Below are positions 25,774-35,609 of a DNA stretch of 64,000 bases, piece after piece. The stretch is from Pseudooceanicola antarcticus (GTDB taxonomy: Bacteria > Pseudomonadota > Alphaproteobacteria > Rhodobacterales > Rhodobacteraceae). The DNA is taken from contig NZ_OBEA01000003.1 of NCBI RefSeq assembly GCF_900215355.1, positions 496,001-560,000 of the forward strand. Reading direction: 5' to 3'. Every line of letters begins with the position of its first letter. Position 1 is the first letter of the stretch. The notes under the pieces are model-generated. The model had not been told where the DNA came from, did not search any database, and was given only the letters and a program-made list of their open reading frames with translations. A program made the position numbers and the translations under genes.

Positions 25774-26775
25774 ATGAACAAGACAACGATCCTTCTGCCC
25801 CTGGTGGTGGTCCTCGGCCTGGTGGGTTTCTCGTCCTTCTTCATCGTGGACGAGCGTGAAAAGGCGCTGGTGCTTCAGTTCGGTCGCGTGATCGACGTGA
25901 AGGAAGAGCCTGGCCTGGCCTTCAAGATCCCTCTGATCCAGGAAGTCGTGACCTACGACGACCGTATCCTGTCGCGCGACATCGACCCGCTGGAAGTCAC
26001 CCCGCTGGATGACCGCCGCCTGGTGGTCGACGCCTTCGCCCGCTACCGCATCACCGACGTGCGCCAGTTCCGCCAGGCCAATGGCGTGGGCGGCATCGCG
26101 GCGGCGGAATCCCGGCTCGACTCGATCCTGCGCTCGCAGACCCGAGAGATCCTTGGTTCTGTCCGCTCCGACGAGATCCTCTCGTCCGACCGTGCGGCGC
26201 TGATGGTGCGTATCCGGGATGGTGCCTTCGACGAGGCGCAATCCCTGGGTCTCGAGATCATCGACGTGCGTCTGAAGCGCACCGACCTGCCCTCGGAAAA
26301 CCTGGAAGCGACCTTTGCCCGGATGCGGGCCGAGCGTGAGCGCGAGGCGGCCGACCAGATCGCCCGCGGTAACGAACGCGCCCAGGAGATCCGCGCCGAG
26401 GCCGACCGTAAGCGGGTCGAGACCGTCTCGGAAGCGCAGCGGGAAGCGGATATCATCCGCGGTGAAGCCGATGCACGCCGGAACGCGGTCTTTGCAGATG
26501 CCTATGGCGAGGACCCGGAGTTCTTCGACTTCTACCGTTCGCTCACGGCCTATCGCAAAGCCCTGCGCGGCGAGACCTCGACCATGGTGATCTCGCCCGA
26601 CAGCGAGTTCTTCACCTACCTCAAGGCCTTCAACCCCACCGGCGTCGACCTGATCGCCGCTCCGGTAGAGGCAGAGCCCGCCGCTGAAGCGCCCGAGGAG
26701 GTCATCGTGCCCGCCGAAGGCGATACCGCGACCGACGACGCGGCAGAGACCGAAGAGGCGCCGGTCAGCGAGTAA
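25774..26775 (+). CDS. hflC: HflC, membrane protease regulator (SPFH/band 7)
   Basis: The 333-residue partner of HflK has an N-terminal membrane anchor (about 5-25), the SPFH domain with VDEREKALVLQFGRVI, and a charged helix with ARMRAEREREAADQIARG. A C-terminal tail (about 300-333) rich in Glu/Ala/Pro is an extension of the kind seen in this bacterial group. GGGAGAGAG sits directly upstream of the ATG. The transcript ends at a clear intrinsic terminator starting 24 bases beyond the stop. Confidence 0.95.
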   Translation: MNKTTILLPLVVVLGLVGFSSFFIVDEREKALVLQFGRVIDVKEEPGLAFKIPLIQEVVTYDDRILSRDIDPLEVTPLDDRRLVVDAFARYRITDVRQFRQANGVGGIAAAESRLDSILRSQTREILGSVRSDEILSSDRAALMVRIRDGAFDEAQSLGLEIIDVRLKRTDLPSENLEATFARMRAEREREAADQIARGNERAQEIRAEADRKRVETVSEAQREADIIRGEADARRNAVFADAYGEDPEFFDFYRSLTAYRKALRGETSTMVISPDSEFFTYLKAFNPTGVDLIAAPVEAEPAAEAPEEVIVPAEGDTATDDAAETEEAPVSE

Positions 26776-26798
26776 CGCTCGCCACGGCCGAAAAACCA

Positions 26799-26827
26799 GG
26801 GGCTGGCCTTCGGGCCGGCCCTTTTTT
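26799..26827 (+). terminator. Intrinsic terminator after hflKC
   Basis: A strong stem (GGGCTGGCC against GGCCGGCCC, one G-U pair, loop TTCG) is followed directly by six T residues at 26822-26827. This is a textbook intrinsic terminator. Confidence 0.85.
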
Positions 26828-27188
26828 CATGCGCGCCCCTGCCGCTTTTCCGGGCCGTGCGTCGCGCACGGGCTTCGGTTGTTACAGCCGCCATGCCGAC
26901 GCGGAAGGCGTCTTTTCCGGATGACGTGATTTGTCACACCCCCTTGCAGAGCTGGCCTTCGGGGGCGGGAATGGCGATGGAAGTTTACGAAAAATAAGGG
27001 GAATTCGCGGAGGGTGAGGGGGGTCGCCTGTGCCCCGATTTCGGCAAGAAGCCTCTCACCGGGGTCTCACATCCTGTTGACGCCCTGCGACGGGCCTTTG
27101 TGTTGCGCGTCGAAGGACCTAGGTTAGAAACAAATCAGGCCGAACCAAGCTTCGGCCAGGGTTTCTTCAGGAAGAAGGAGATTTGGGA
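26828..27188 (+). other. Intergenic region upstream of degP
   Basis: No gene is seen in this 361-base stretch. It must contain the degP promoter: TTGACG at 27077-27082 could be a -35 box but no good -10 follows at 17 bases, and TTGTGT at 27098 with TAGGTT at 27121 (17-base spacing) is an alternative. Neither is strong, which would fit an alternative sigma factor. The ribosome binding site AAGGAG ends at 27179. Confidence 0.45.
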
Positions 27189-28715
27189 ATGACGAGACAG
27201 GCAATGGCCCTGCGATCCCCCGTGGAGCGCGCAGTTTCCGGGCCGCGAACCGCTGCTGTGGCAGGCCGCATGACGGCACAACCGCTGCGGGGGCTCTGGC
27301 TCGGTCTGCTGGCGGTGGTGCTGCTTCTGGCCCAGGCGATTTCCGCCCGTGCGTTGCCCGACAGCTTCGCCGACCTGGCCGAGAAGATCAGCCCCTCGGT
27401 GGTCAATATCACCACTTCGACCACGGTGACCGCACGCGAGGGTGGCCCCTCGCCGATCGTGCCCGAAGGGTCGCCCTTCGAGGATTTCTTCCGCGAGTTC
27501 CAGGACCGCAACGGCGGTGGCGGCGAAGCCCGTCCGCGTCGCAGCCAGGCCCTCGGCTCGGGTTTCGTGATCTCGGAAGACGGCTACATCGTGACCAACA
27601 ACCACGTGATCGAGAACGCTGACGAGATCCAGGTGGAATTCTTCAACGGTGACCTGCTGGACGCCGAGGTTGTGGGCACCGACCCCAACACCGATATCGC
27701 GCTGCTCAAGGTCTCGGCCGAGGCACCGCTGCCCTATGTCTCCTTCGGCGACAGCGACACTGCCCGCGTGGGCGAATGGGTCGTCGCCATGGGCAACCCG
27801 CTGGGCCAGGGCTTCTCGGTCTCCGCGGGCATCGTCTCGGCGCGCAACCGGGCGCTTTCGGGCACCTATGACGATTACATCCAGACCGACGCTGCCATCA
27901 ACCGCGGCAACTCGGGCGGTCCGCTGTTCAACATGACGGGCGAGGTGATCGGCGTGAACACCGCGATCCTGTCGCCCAATGGCGGCTCCATCGGTATCGG
28001 TTTCTCGATGGCCTCGAACGTGGTGAAGCGCGTCGTGGCGCAGCTGGAAGAATACGGCGAGACCCGCCGCGGCTGGCTGGGTGTGCGCATCCAGGATGTC
28101 ACCCCCGACATGGCCGAGGCCATGGGCCTCGAAGAGGCCATGGGCGCCATGGTCACCGATGTGCCGGAAGGCCCGGCCATGGAGGCCGGTGTCGAGGCCG
28201 GCGACGTGATCGTCAGCTTCGACGGCGTGGACGTGGCCGACACCCGTGGCCTGGTGCGCCAGGTCGGCAATACCGAGGTCGGCAAGACGGTTCGCGTGAC
28301 GGTCTGGCGCAATGGCGAAACCGAGACGCTGAAGGTCACACTTGGTCGCCGCGAGACCTCGGAAGCCGCCGTGCCCGCCGCCCAGATCCAGGATGAGCCC
28401 GCGGCCCCGCAGGTGCTGGACATGATGGGCATGTCCCTGTCCGAGCTGACCCCGGACCTGCGCGAGCAACTGTCGCTGGAAGACGGGATCGAGGGCCTCG
28501 TGGTCACCGATGTCGACCAGATGGCCGAAGCCTACGAGAAGGGCGTGCGCGCCGGTGACCTGATCACCGATGCGGGCCAGCAGAAGGTGGCCTCGATCGC
28601 CGAGCTTGAGGCACAGATCTCGGTGGCGAAGGAGGCCGGTCGCAAGTCGATCCTGCTGCTGATCCGCCGCGAGGGCGATCCCCGCTTCGTGGCGCTGCCG
28701 CTGGAAGACAGCTGA
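27189..28715 (+). CDS. degP: Do-family periplasmic serine protease (DegP/DegQ/HtrA)
   Basis: The 508-residue protein is a periplasmic quality-control protease. A long positively charged N-terminus precedes the signal helix (about 35-54, ending ISARA). The trypsin domain has the full triad H139 (TNNHV), D169 (NTDIALL) and S242 (GNSGGP), followed by two PDZ domains (about 285-375 and 405-500). Start 27189 is set by AAGGAG nine bases upstream; an internal Met28 (MTAQPLRG) would give a more ordinary signal peptide and cannot be excluded. It lies next to hflKC, also in membrane proteostasis. Confidence 0.93.
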   Translation: MTRQAMALRSPVERAVSGPRTAAVAGRMTAQPLRGLWLGLLAVVLLLAQAISARALPDSFADLAEKISPSVVNITTSTTVTAREGGPSPIVPEGSPFEDFFREFQDRNGGGGEARPRRSQALGSGFVISEDGYIVTNNHVIENADEIQVEFFNGDLLDAEVVGTDPNTDIALLKVSAEAPLPYVSFGDSDTARVGEWVVAMGNPLGQGFSVSAGIVSARNRALSGTYDDYIQTDAAINRGNSGGPLFNMTGEVIGVNTAILSPNGGSIGIGFSMASNVVKRVVAQLEEYGETRRGWLGVRIQDVTPDMAEAMGLEEAMGAMVTDVPEGPAMEAGVEAGDVIVSFDGVDVADTRGLVRQVGNTEVGKTVRVTVWRNGETETLKVTLGRRETSEAAVPAAQIQDEPAAPQVLDMMGMSLSELTPDLREQLSLEDGIEGLVVTDVDQMAEAYEKGVRAGDLITDAGQQKVASIAELEAQISVAKEAGRKSILLLIRREGDPRFVALPLEDS

Positions 28716-28737
28716 CCCCGAAACACTGTTGTTGAAA

Positions 28738-28760
28738 GGGCGCCTCCGGGCGCCCTTTTT
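28738..28760 (+). terminator. Intrinsic terminator after degP
   Basis: GGGCGCC and the following GGGCGCCC form a tight stem around TCC, followed by five T residues at 28756-28760. It begins 22 bases after the degP stop. Confidence 0.85.
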
Positions 28761-28948
28761 CTTGCGCAGCCGGTGTTTCCTGGCCCGATGCTTCCCGGGA
28801 TGGGGTGTTCACTGGCGCTGAAGCGGCGCTTGCGCCGCGCGTCGCCCAGCGATGGCCGACCTACTACCGATCCGCGCCAGCCACCTGCCTGCGGACAGCA
28901 TGGCCCGAAGGCGCTATGTCTCGGCTACCCCCAAGCCCGGAGCCGCCC

Positions 28949-29587
28949 ATGCACGACCAGTTTTCCGATCCCGCGCTCGCCCGCGCCCTGCTGCCCCATG
29001 CCTTCGACAAGCGCGACGGCGCCCATGACGAGGCCCATCTGCTGCGGGTCTGGCGCAATGCCCTGAAGATCCAGGCGGGCGAGGGCGGCGATCTGCGCAT
29101 CCTTCTGGCGGCAACGCTGCTGCATGATTGCATCTGGGTCGACAAGGCCTCGCCCGAGCGGCCGCGCGCCTCGCGCATGGCCGCCGAGAAGGCGAGAGAG
29201 GTGCTGGCGGCGCTGGACTGGGACGGGGCAGAGATCGACCGTGTGGCCCATGCGATCGAGGCACATAGCTATTCCGCCGCGATCCCGCCCGAGACCCTAG
29301 AGGCGCGGATCCTCCAGGACGCCGACCGGCTGGATGCCATGGGCTTCATCGGCGTGGCGCGTTGCCTCTGGCTGGCTGGGGCCCGCGGGGCCGTCATCTG
29401 CCATGCCACCGATCCCGCCGCGGCAGGGCGGCCCCTCGATGATGCGGCCCATGCGCTGGATCACTTCCAGACCAAGCTTCTGGGCCTTGGCGACGGCCTG
29501 ACCACTGCCACCGGGCGCCGCCTGGCCGAAACGCGCGCCGCCCGGCTGCGCGCCTTCTACGACGGGCTTCTCGAAGAGCTGGGCTGA
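28949..29587 (+). CDS. HD-domain phosphohydrolase, YedJ-like
   Basis: The 212-residue product has the metal-binding HD-domain residues in order: H26/H30 in GAHDEAHLLRV, H59-D60 in TLLHDCIWVDK, and D124/D126 in LQDADRLDAMG. It resembles E. coli YedJ along its length (AHAIEAHSYSA, LDDAAHALDHFQTKLLGL). Family members hydrolyse phosphate bonds in nucleotides, but the substrate is not known. ATG at 28949 has GGAG upstream and gives the family N-terminus. An in-frame ATG at 28916 with AAGG is a possible alternative. Confidence 0.85.
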   Translation: MHDQFSDPALARALLPHAFDKRDGAHDEAHLLRVWRNALKIQAGEGGDLRILLAATLLHDCIWVDKASPERPRASRMAAEKAREVLAALDWDGAEIDRVAHAIEAHSYSAAIPPETLEARILQDADRLDAMGFIGVARCLWLAGARGAVICHATDPAAAGRPLDDAAHALDHFQTKLLGLGDGLTTATGRRLAETRAARLRAFYDGLLEELG

Positions 29588-29633
29588 GCGCGGCCGGGCA
29601 GCCCAAAGCGCCTGGCTGGCGCCCGCAGGGCCC

Positions 29634-29655
29634 GGCGGGGGGCTTGCCCCCCGCC
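29634..29655. terminator. G/C hairpin between convergent genes
   Basis: GGCGGGGGGC and GCCCCCCGCC pair almost perfectly around TT, between the plus-strand HD gene and the minus-strand lipoprotein gene. It could stop transcription from both sides. No U-tract is present. Confidence 0.45.
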
Positions 29656-29679
29656 CCCTCTATGTGCCGCCTCTGGCGG

Positions 29680-30291
29680 CTACCCGGCCTCGGGCAGATC
29701 CAGCTCTGCCAGTCCCAGCTGCCGCGCCGCCGCCAGGGACAGGATGCCGCTGTCCAGGCCCTGCGGCGCCTGGTAGGCGCGGATCGCGCGCAGGGTGCGG
29801 GGCGTCATCTCGCCATTGACGGTTCCGGCATAAAGCCCTCGGGCGGCCAGCGCCCGTTGCAGCGAGGCAATGAAGGCCGGGGTCATCTCTTCCGCGCAGG
29901 GCACCCGGAACCAGAGCTCGCGACGCTCGCGGATGATCTCCTGCCGGGTCTCGGTCTTGTAGATCGCGGGCTGGGTGACCCGACCGTCGCTATGCACCTC
30001 GGCGGGCTGCATCAGGATCTGTGCAGTCACGGTTTCGATCACCGCGGGCTCCACCTCCTTGCCCCAGCATTGCGAGGGGTCCGAGCCGGGCGGCGGGGTC
30101 TGGTAGATACGGGTGATCTCTGGCGTGCCGAGGGCGGGGAACTCGGGCAGGCCGGGGGTGCAGCCTGCCAGGCAGAGCAGCGAGAGCGACAGCAGGGGCC
30201 ACCCGGAAAGACAGCGCACGGCCCGCGCCTGCGCGCCGGGAAAGCCCCCGCCTGCGCGCCAGCTGCTCTTGCCGGGGCCTGCCTCGTTCAT
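29680..30291 (-). CDS. Putative lipoprotein with peptidoglycan-binding-like C-terminus
   Basis: The 203-residue product has a basic start, a hydrophobic helix and a lipobox LCLAGC with Cys44 as lipidation site, so it should be anchored to a membrane facing the periplasm. The mature part holds Cys pairs (QCWGK, VPCAEE). The C-terminal region LQRALAARGLYAGTVNGEMTPRT resembles the peptidoglycan-binding type-1 repeat, which is inference from the helix pattern and the G-x-n-G turn. ATG at 30291 is chosen over upstream non-ATG frames; AAGG lies upstream. Confidence 0.72.
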   Translation of the reverse strand: MNEAGPGKSSWRAGGGFPGAQARAVRCLSGWPLLSLSLLCLAGCTPGLPEFPALGTPEITRIYQTPPPGSDPSQCWGKEVEPAVIETVTAQILMQPAEVHSDGRVTQPAIYKTETRQEIIRERRELWFRVPCAEEMTPAFIASLQRALAARGLYAGTVNGEMTPRTLRAIRAYQAPQGLDSGILSLAAARQLGLAELDLPEAG

Positions 30292-30389
30292 CACTTGCAC
30301 CTTCTGCCTCGGGCAGAGCCTAAAGCTTTTGCGCCCGCCCCGGAAGCGCCTTTGGCGACACCATTGCCGGGCCGCTGACAGGAGCGTGA

Positions 30390-30808
<419 letters not shown>

Positions 30809-30809
<1 letters not shown>

Positions 30810-31537
30810 TGAGCCGCCGCCGCGCCATGGTCCTTTGCCTGGCGCTGGCGGGGCTTCTGTTGGCCGGGGTCGGTCCGGGCACCGCCCGTGCCGATCAGAT
30901 CCGCGCCGCCAGCTACGCCGAGCCCACCACCCGCTATGCCCATGGTGTGTTGGGCGACAAGATCGAATACGGCGCGCTCGAGATCTCCCTGGCAAGCGGT
31001 GGCCGCCGTCTCTTCCGCCTGCCGAAGGAGCTGGTTTTCGAAGACGCGGCCCCCCGTCTGGCCGATCTCGACGGCGACGGCGCGCCCGAGGTGATCGTGG
31101 TCGAGAGTCACACCGCCCGGGGCGCCCGCCTGGCCATCTGGGGGCCCGAGGGCCGTATCACCGCAACCCCCGCCATCGGCCGCGCCTTCCGCTGGCTGGC
31201 CCCTCTCGGGGCTGCGGACCTCGATGGTGACGGGCGGACCGAACTGGCCTTTGTCGACAGGCCCCACCTGGCCAGGATCCTGCGCATCTGGCGCTACGAG
31301 GACGGGCAGCTCACCGAGATCGCCCGTGCCGAGGGCGTCACCAACCACCGGATCGGCTGGAGCCGCATCCCCGGCGGGCTGCGCGACTGTGACGGGCCGG
31401 AGATGATCCTGGCCGATGCGGAATGGACAGAGGTGCTGGCGCTGCGGCTCACCACCGGGGGCCGGGTGTCGCGCCGCGTGCTGGGGCCTTACACCGGGCC
31501 CGAGAGCCTGGATGCGGCGCTGGTCTGCGGCTCCTAG
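30809..31537 (+). CDS. Secreted FG-GAP/VCBS-repeat protein
   Basis: The 242-residue product has a signal peptide (about 1-28, ending ARA-DQ). It also has two calcium-loop-like repeats, LADLDGDGAPEVIVVE and AADLDGDGRTELAFVD, that mark a beta-propeller of the FG-GAP/VCBS kind. It should be periplasmic. Its start shares the A of the ferredoxin stop codon, so the two are translationally coupled although a functional link is not obvious. Its stop codon overlaps the stop of the convergent membrane-protein gene. Confidence 0.82.
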
Positions 31538-32187
31538 CGGAGGCCGACAAGCTGCTCGGTGGCGATCTGACCGTCCGGCAGGCCCTCGGGGCGGGGACCG
31601 CCCATGGTCCAGAGCACGAAGGGCAGGGTGGCGATGGGGAATACCTCGGGCTTGCGGAAGGGCCAGAACCGGCACGAGACGAGGGCGCCGGCAACGATCA
31701 TCACGATGAGTGCCGGCAGCATCGCGTAGTGGCTGACCTGTTCGTCGATGGAGGCATAGGCCACCAGCGGCAGGAGCAGCACCCCGACCAGCACGAGGGC
31801 GGCGCCGATCAGGAAGAGGGCCAGCCGGGCGCGGCGGGTGTCTTCCATGTGGTAGGTCATGCCGGGGCGCACATGGCCCAGCCGGTTCGAGACCATCGAC
31901 AGCAGCCTGAGGTATTCCGCAAGGTCCGGGTCGGTGTCCAGGCGGCGCGCCGTCGAGGAAATCTGGATGCGGGCGATCTGGTTCGCGGTCTCCAGGTCGA
32001 AGCGCATCATCCGGGTCGAGCCGGAGCGCATCTGCATCAGCGTCGCACGCTGCACACTGGGCAGGGCCACGGTGCCACCGGGGCCGGTCAACCGGTCCGC
32101 CTTGAAGGTCCACGTCTGGGGCCGCCTCAGCTTTGCCGGGCGGAAGGTGAAGCTTTGATCCTGGCGGGGCGCAGCATGGGAATTCAT
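31534..32187 (-). CDS. Hypothetical membrane protein with two helices
   Basis: The 217-residue product has a soluble N-terminal half (about 1-120, basic, no motif), two adjacent membrane helices (LFLIGAALVLVGVLLLPLV and MLPALIVMIVAGALVSC), and a short C-terminal tail. No family is recognised. The start ATG at 32187 gives MNSHAAPR; the ribosome binding site is weak. It converges with the VCBS-repeat gene, the two stop codons overlapping over four bases (TAG read on both strands). Confidence 0.7.
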   Translation of the reverse strand: MNSHAAPRQDQSFTFRPAKLRRPQTWTFKADRLTGPGGTVALPSVQRATLMQMRSGSTRMMRFDLETANQIARIQISSTARRLDTDPDLAEYLRLLSMVSNRLGHVRPGMTYHMEDTRRARLALFLIGAALVLVGVLLLPLVAYASIDEQVSHYAMLPALIVMIVAGALVSCRFWPFRKPEVFPIATLPFVLWTMGGPRPEGLPDGQIATEQLVGLR

Positions 32188-32389
32188 GGCGCCGGAGAGT
32201 ACGCGAATGGTTGAACCGCGCAAGCGCTCATGGCTGCACCCAAGTGAGCTGCGACAAAGAGTGACACCAAATAGCGTCACCTGGTTCGGCGGGGCGAAAC
32301 CCGCCGTCCACCCTTAAAAGACAGGGGTTGGCTGGTCCGAGGGGGAGGCGCCCCGGTAAAAAGTGACCCAAGGTAAGGGCTTGGCGGGG

Positions 32390-32415
32390 CGCCTCATGGA
32401 AACACCCATGAGGCG
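32390..32415 (-). terminator. Hairpin after purD
   Basis: CGCCTCATGG and CCATGAGGCG form a perfect 10-base stem around six bases, just beyond the purD stop. No U-tract follows on the minus strand, so it may protect the mRNA end or act with Rho rather than terminate alone. Confidence 0.5.
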
Positions 32416-32424
32416 AGCGCCGCC

Positions 32425-33690
32425 TCAGCCCAGGATGCGCCAGCCGATATCGCGCCGCAGGAAGCCCTCGGGCCAATCGACCGCATCGGCCATGGCATAG
32501 GCCAGGTCGCGGGCCTGACCAAGGCTCTCGCCACGCGCGGTCAGGTTCAGCACCCGCCCGCCATTGGCAAGGATTCGGCCCTGGTCGGCCTTGGTGCCGG
32601 CGTGGAAGCACATCTGCGAGGCGCTTTCGGGCAGGGCGTCGAGGCCCTTGATCTCGGTGCCCTTCTGGTAGCTGCCGGGGTAGCCCTCGGCGGCCATGAC
32701 CACGGTCATGGCGTGATCCTCGGCCCAGTTGACGCGTGCCTCGGCCAGGCGGTGCTCGGCGGCGGCCTGCATCAGGTCCAGCGCCTGGCCCCCGAGGCGC
32801 ATCATCAGAACCTGGCATTCGGGGTCGCCGAAGCGGCAGTTGTATTCGACCAGCCGCGCCTGGCCGTCCTTGATCATGAAGCCCGCGTAGAGCACGCCCT
32901 CGTAGGGGGTGCCGCGCTTGGCCATCTCAGAGAGCGTCGGGCGGATGATCTCTTCCATGGCGCGTTCGGCGATGGCGTCGGTCAGCACCGGGGCGGGGGA
33001 ATAAGCGCCCATGCCGCCGGTGTTGGGGCCCTCGTCGCCCTCGCCGACGCGCTTGTGGTCCTGGGCGGTGCCGATCGGCAGGGCGGTCTCGCCATCGCAG
33101 AGCACGAAGAAGGAGGCCTCTTCGCCCTCCATGAATTCCTCGATCACCACCTCGGCCCCGGCGGCCCCGAACTCGCCGCCGAACATGTCGTCGATGGCCT
33201 CGAGCGCCTCGGCCTCCGTCATCGCCACGATGACGCCCTTGCCGGCCGCCAGGCCGTCGGCCTTGACCACGATGGGCGCGCCCTGGGCGCGGATATAGTC
33301 CTTGGCCGGGGCGGCCTCGGTGAAGCGGGCATAGGCGGCGGTCGGCGCACCTGCGGCGTCGCAGATTTCCTTGGTGAAGCTTTTCGAGGCTTCGAGCCGG
33401 GCGGCTTCCTGGCTGGGGCCGAAGACCAGCAGGCCCGCCTCGCGCAGGCGGTCGGCGACCCCGGCGGCCAGGGGCGCCTCGGGGCCTATGATCACGAAGT
33501 CGATGGCATGTGCCTCGGCGAACTCGGCCACCACGCCGCCGTCGAGAATGTCGATGTCGGCGCATTCGGCGATCATGGCGATCCCGGCATTGCCCGGCGC
33601 GACAATGAGCTTGTCGCACTTGGGGTTCTGCAGAACGGCCCAGGCCAGCGCATGTTCACGGCCACCGCCGCCGAGGATGAGAATGTTCAT
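32425..33690 (-). CDS. purD: Phosphoribosylamine-glycine ligase
   Basis: The 421-residue ATP-grasp enzyme joins glycine to phosphoribosylamine in purine synthesis. The N-terminal GGGGREHAL at 7-15, ATP-grasp segments VVKADGLAAGKGV and VVIEEFMEGEE, and the metal site EYNCRFGDPECQ are intact. ATG at 33690 gives the family N-terminus MNILILGGGG; longer upstream frames run into repeat element C. No other pur gene is in the window. It is divergent from xseA. Confidence 0.96.
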   Translation of the reverse strand: MNILILGGGGREHALAWAVLQNPKCDKLIVAPGNAGIAMIAECADIDILDGGVVAEFAEAHAIDFVIIGPEAPLAAGVADRLREAGLLVFGPSQEAARLEASKSFTKEICDAAGAPTAAYARFTEAAPAKDYIRAQGAPIVVKADGLAAGKGVIVAMTEAEALEAIDDMFGGEFGAAGAEVVIEEFMEGEEASFFVLCDGETALPIGTAQDHKRVGEGDEGPNTGGMGAYSPAPVLTDAIAERAMEEIIRPTLSEMAKRGTPYEGVLYAGFMIKDGQARLVEYNCRFGDPECQVLMMRLGGQALDLMQAAAEHRLAEARVNWAEDHAMTVVMAAEGYPGSYQKGTEIKGLDALPESASQMCFHAGTKADQGRILANGGRVLNLTARGESLGQARDLAYAMADAVDWPEGFLRRDIGWRILG

Positions 33691-33786
33691 GGATCGCCTC
33701 CGAAGCTTTGGGCGGGGTTTAGCCTTCGCCCGGCCCTGGGGCAAGCGGCGAGGGGAGGGGCCCGTCGCCGGATGGCGACTGGAAGC

Positions 33787-33905
33787 AGGGGGGGGCTCTG
33801 CCCCCGTCTCCTGCGGAGACTCCCCCGGAGTACTTTCAGCCTGGTGATGGGTAGAAGAGCGCCTTGTTTCATCACCAGGCTGAAAATACTCCCGCCGGAG
33901 GCGTC
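33787..33905. repeat. Palindromic intergenic element, copy C
   Basis: After a G-run hairpin (about 33788-33806) and a small GTCTCCTGCGGAGAC hairpin, a 23-base left arm (33827-33849, GGAGTACTTTCAGCCTGGTG...) faces a right arm (33870-33892) with one mismatch around a 20-base loop. The arms equal those of copy B. The copy lies in the 298-base space between divergent purD and xseA, so the promoters of both genes are close to it. Confidence 0.85.
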
Positions 33906-33988
33906 CGACATCTGCCCCTCGCGCAGAGGCCGGGTCTTTCAACCCTCAGGCGGCAGCGTTAAACTGATCCGAAACAAGGGGCAGTTTC

Positions 33989-35590
33989 ATGGACATGTTC
34001 GAGGACGACGCAGCCGGCAATGCGCCGGAGTTCACGGTTTCCGAGATTTCGGGCGCGGTGAAGCGCGTGATCGAGGGCGAGTTTGCCCATGTCCGCATCC
34101 GTGGCGAGATCGGGCGGGTGAGCTTCCCGCGCTCGGGCCATGTCTACATGGACCTGAAGGATGACCGCTCCGTCATCTCGGGTGTCATCTGGAAGGGCGT
34201 GGCCAGCCGGCTGGAGACCCGCCCCGAGGAGGGGCTTGAGGTCGTGGCCACCGGACGGCTGACTACCTTCCCCGGCCAGTCGAAATATCAGCTGGTGATC
34301 GAGGACCTGGCGCCTGCCGGCATGGGTGCGCTCATGGCGATGCTGGAGAAGCGCAAGCAGATGCTGGCCGCCGAGGGGCTCTTCGAGGCCTCGCGCAAGA
34401 AGCCGCTGCCCTTCCTGCCCGAGGTGATCGGTGTGGTGACCTCGCCCTCCGGCGCGGTGATCCGCGATATCCTGCACAGGCTGAGGGACCGTTTCCCGCG
34501 CAAGGTGCTGCTCTGGCCGGTGGCGGTGCAGGGCAAGAACTGCGCCCCCGAGGTGGCGCGGGGGATCGCGGGCTTCAACGCGCTCAGCCCCGGCGGGGCC
34601 ATGCCGCGCCCGGATCTGATCATCGTCGCCCGGGGCGGGGGCAGCCTCGAGGACCTCTGGGGCTTTAACGAAGAGATCGTGGCCCGTGCCGCCGCCGCCA
34701 GCGAGATCCCCCTGATCTCTGCGGTGGGGCACGAGACTGACACCACGCTGATCGACTTCGTCTCGGACCGGCGCGCGCCGACCCCGACTGCCGCGGCCGA
34801 GCTGGCCGTGCCGGTGCGCGGCGAGCTCCTGGCCTGGGTGGCCGAACAGGGGGCCCGCCTGACCCGTGCCCAGACCCAGTCGCTGGAGGCGCGCAACCGC
34901 TGGCTGCGCGATCTCTCGCGTGCCCTGCCGCGGGCCGAGGCGCTGACCGAGGGACCGCGGCAGCGGCTGGATTATCTCTCTGAACGGCTGCCCGGTGCCC
35001 TGCGCAGCCTGGCGCAACGCCGCCGTGTCACCCTGTCGGAGAAGGGCGCGCTGCGTCCCGCGCTGCTGCGCGGGCGGCTGGCCGAGGAACGCCGCCGGAT
35101 GGAGGCGCTCTCGACGCGGCTGCGCCCGGCGCTGGACCGCGCGGTGTCGGCCAAGCGCGAGGCGCTCGGCTACCGCGCCGAACGGCTGAGCCCGCGTCCC
35201 ATCACCCGCGACCTGGCCCGCCAGAAGGCCGACCTGGCCGAGCTACTGGCGCGGTTCGCGCGCGCCGGAGAGGCCGACATCCGCCGCAGGCGCGACCGGC
35301 TGGAGGCCTCGGAACGGATGCGCGAAACCCTGGGCTACAAGGCCACCCTGCGGCGCGGCTATGCGCTGGTGCAGGATGGCGAAGGCCAGATCCTGCGCTC
35401 GCGCGAGGCGGCTGCCGGGGCCGGGGCGCTCAGGATCGAATTTGCCGACGGGGTGCTGGACCTGGGCGAGGGCGCGGGCCCGCAGCCTGCGACCGGGGCC
35501 GAACCCAAGACCGCCCAGAAGCCCGAGAGCAAGCCGCGCAAGCCCGCGAAAACGGGAGAAACCCCGCCCGAGCAGGGTTCGCTCTTCTAG
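33989..35590 (+). CDS. xseA: Exodeoxyribonuclease VII large subunit
   Basis: The 533-residue catalytic subunit degrades single-stranded DNA to oligonucleotides together with XseB. Visible are the N-terminal OB-fold part (about 12-110, FTVSEISGAVKRVIEGEFAHVRIRGEI), the conserved core GVVTSPSGAVIRDI, IIVARGGGSLEDLWGFNEE and SAVGHETDTTLIDFVSD, and a long coiled-coil stretch (about 290-450). The last 40 residues are a Lys/Pro-rich tail. CAAGGGG precedes ATG 33989. xseB is not adjacent. Confidence 0.95.
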   Translation: MDMFEDDAAGNAPEFTVSEISGAVKRVIEGEFAHVRIRGEIGRVSFPRSGHVYMDLKDDRSVISGVIWKGVASRLETRPEEGLEVVATGRLTTFPGQSKYQLVIEDLAPAGMGALMAMLEKRKQMLAAEGLFEASRKKPLPFLPEVIGVVTSPSGAVIRDILHRLRDRFPRKVLLWPVAVQGKNCAPEVARGIAGFNALSPGGAMPRPDLIIVARGGGSLEDLWGFNEEIVARAAAASEIPLISAVGHETDTTLIDFVSDRRAPTPTAAAELAVPVRGELLAWVAEQGARLTRAQTQSLEARNRWLRDLSRALPRAEALTEGPRQRLDYLSERLPGALRSLAQRRRVTLSEKGALRPALLRGRLAEERRRMEALSTRLRPALDRAVSAKREALGYRAERLSPRPITRDLARQKADLAELLARFARAGEADIRRRRDRLEASERMRETLGYKATLRRGYALVQDGEGQILRSREAAAGAGALRIEFADGVLDLGEGAGPQPATGAEPKTAQKPESKPRKPAKTGETPPEQGSLF

Positions 35591-35609
35591 GCAACCGGCT
35601 TTCGGAAGA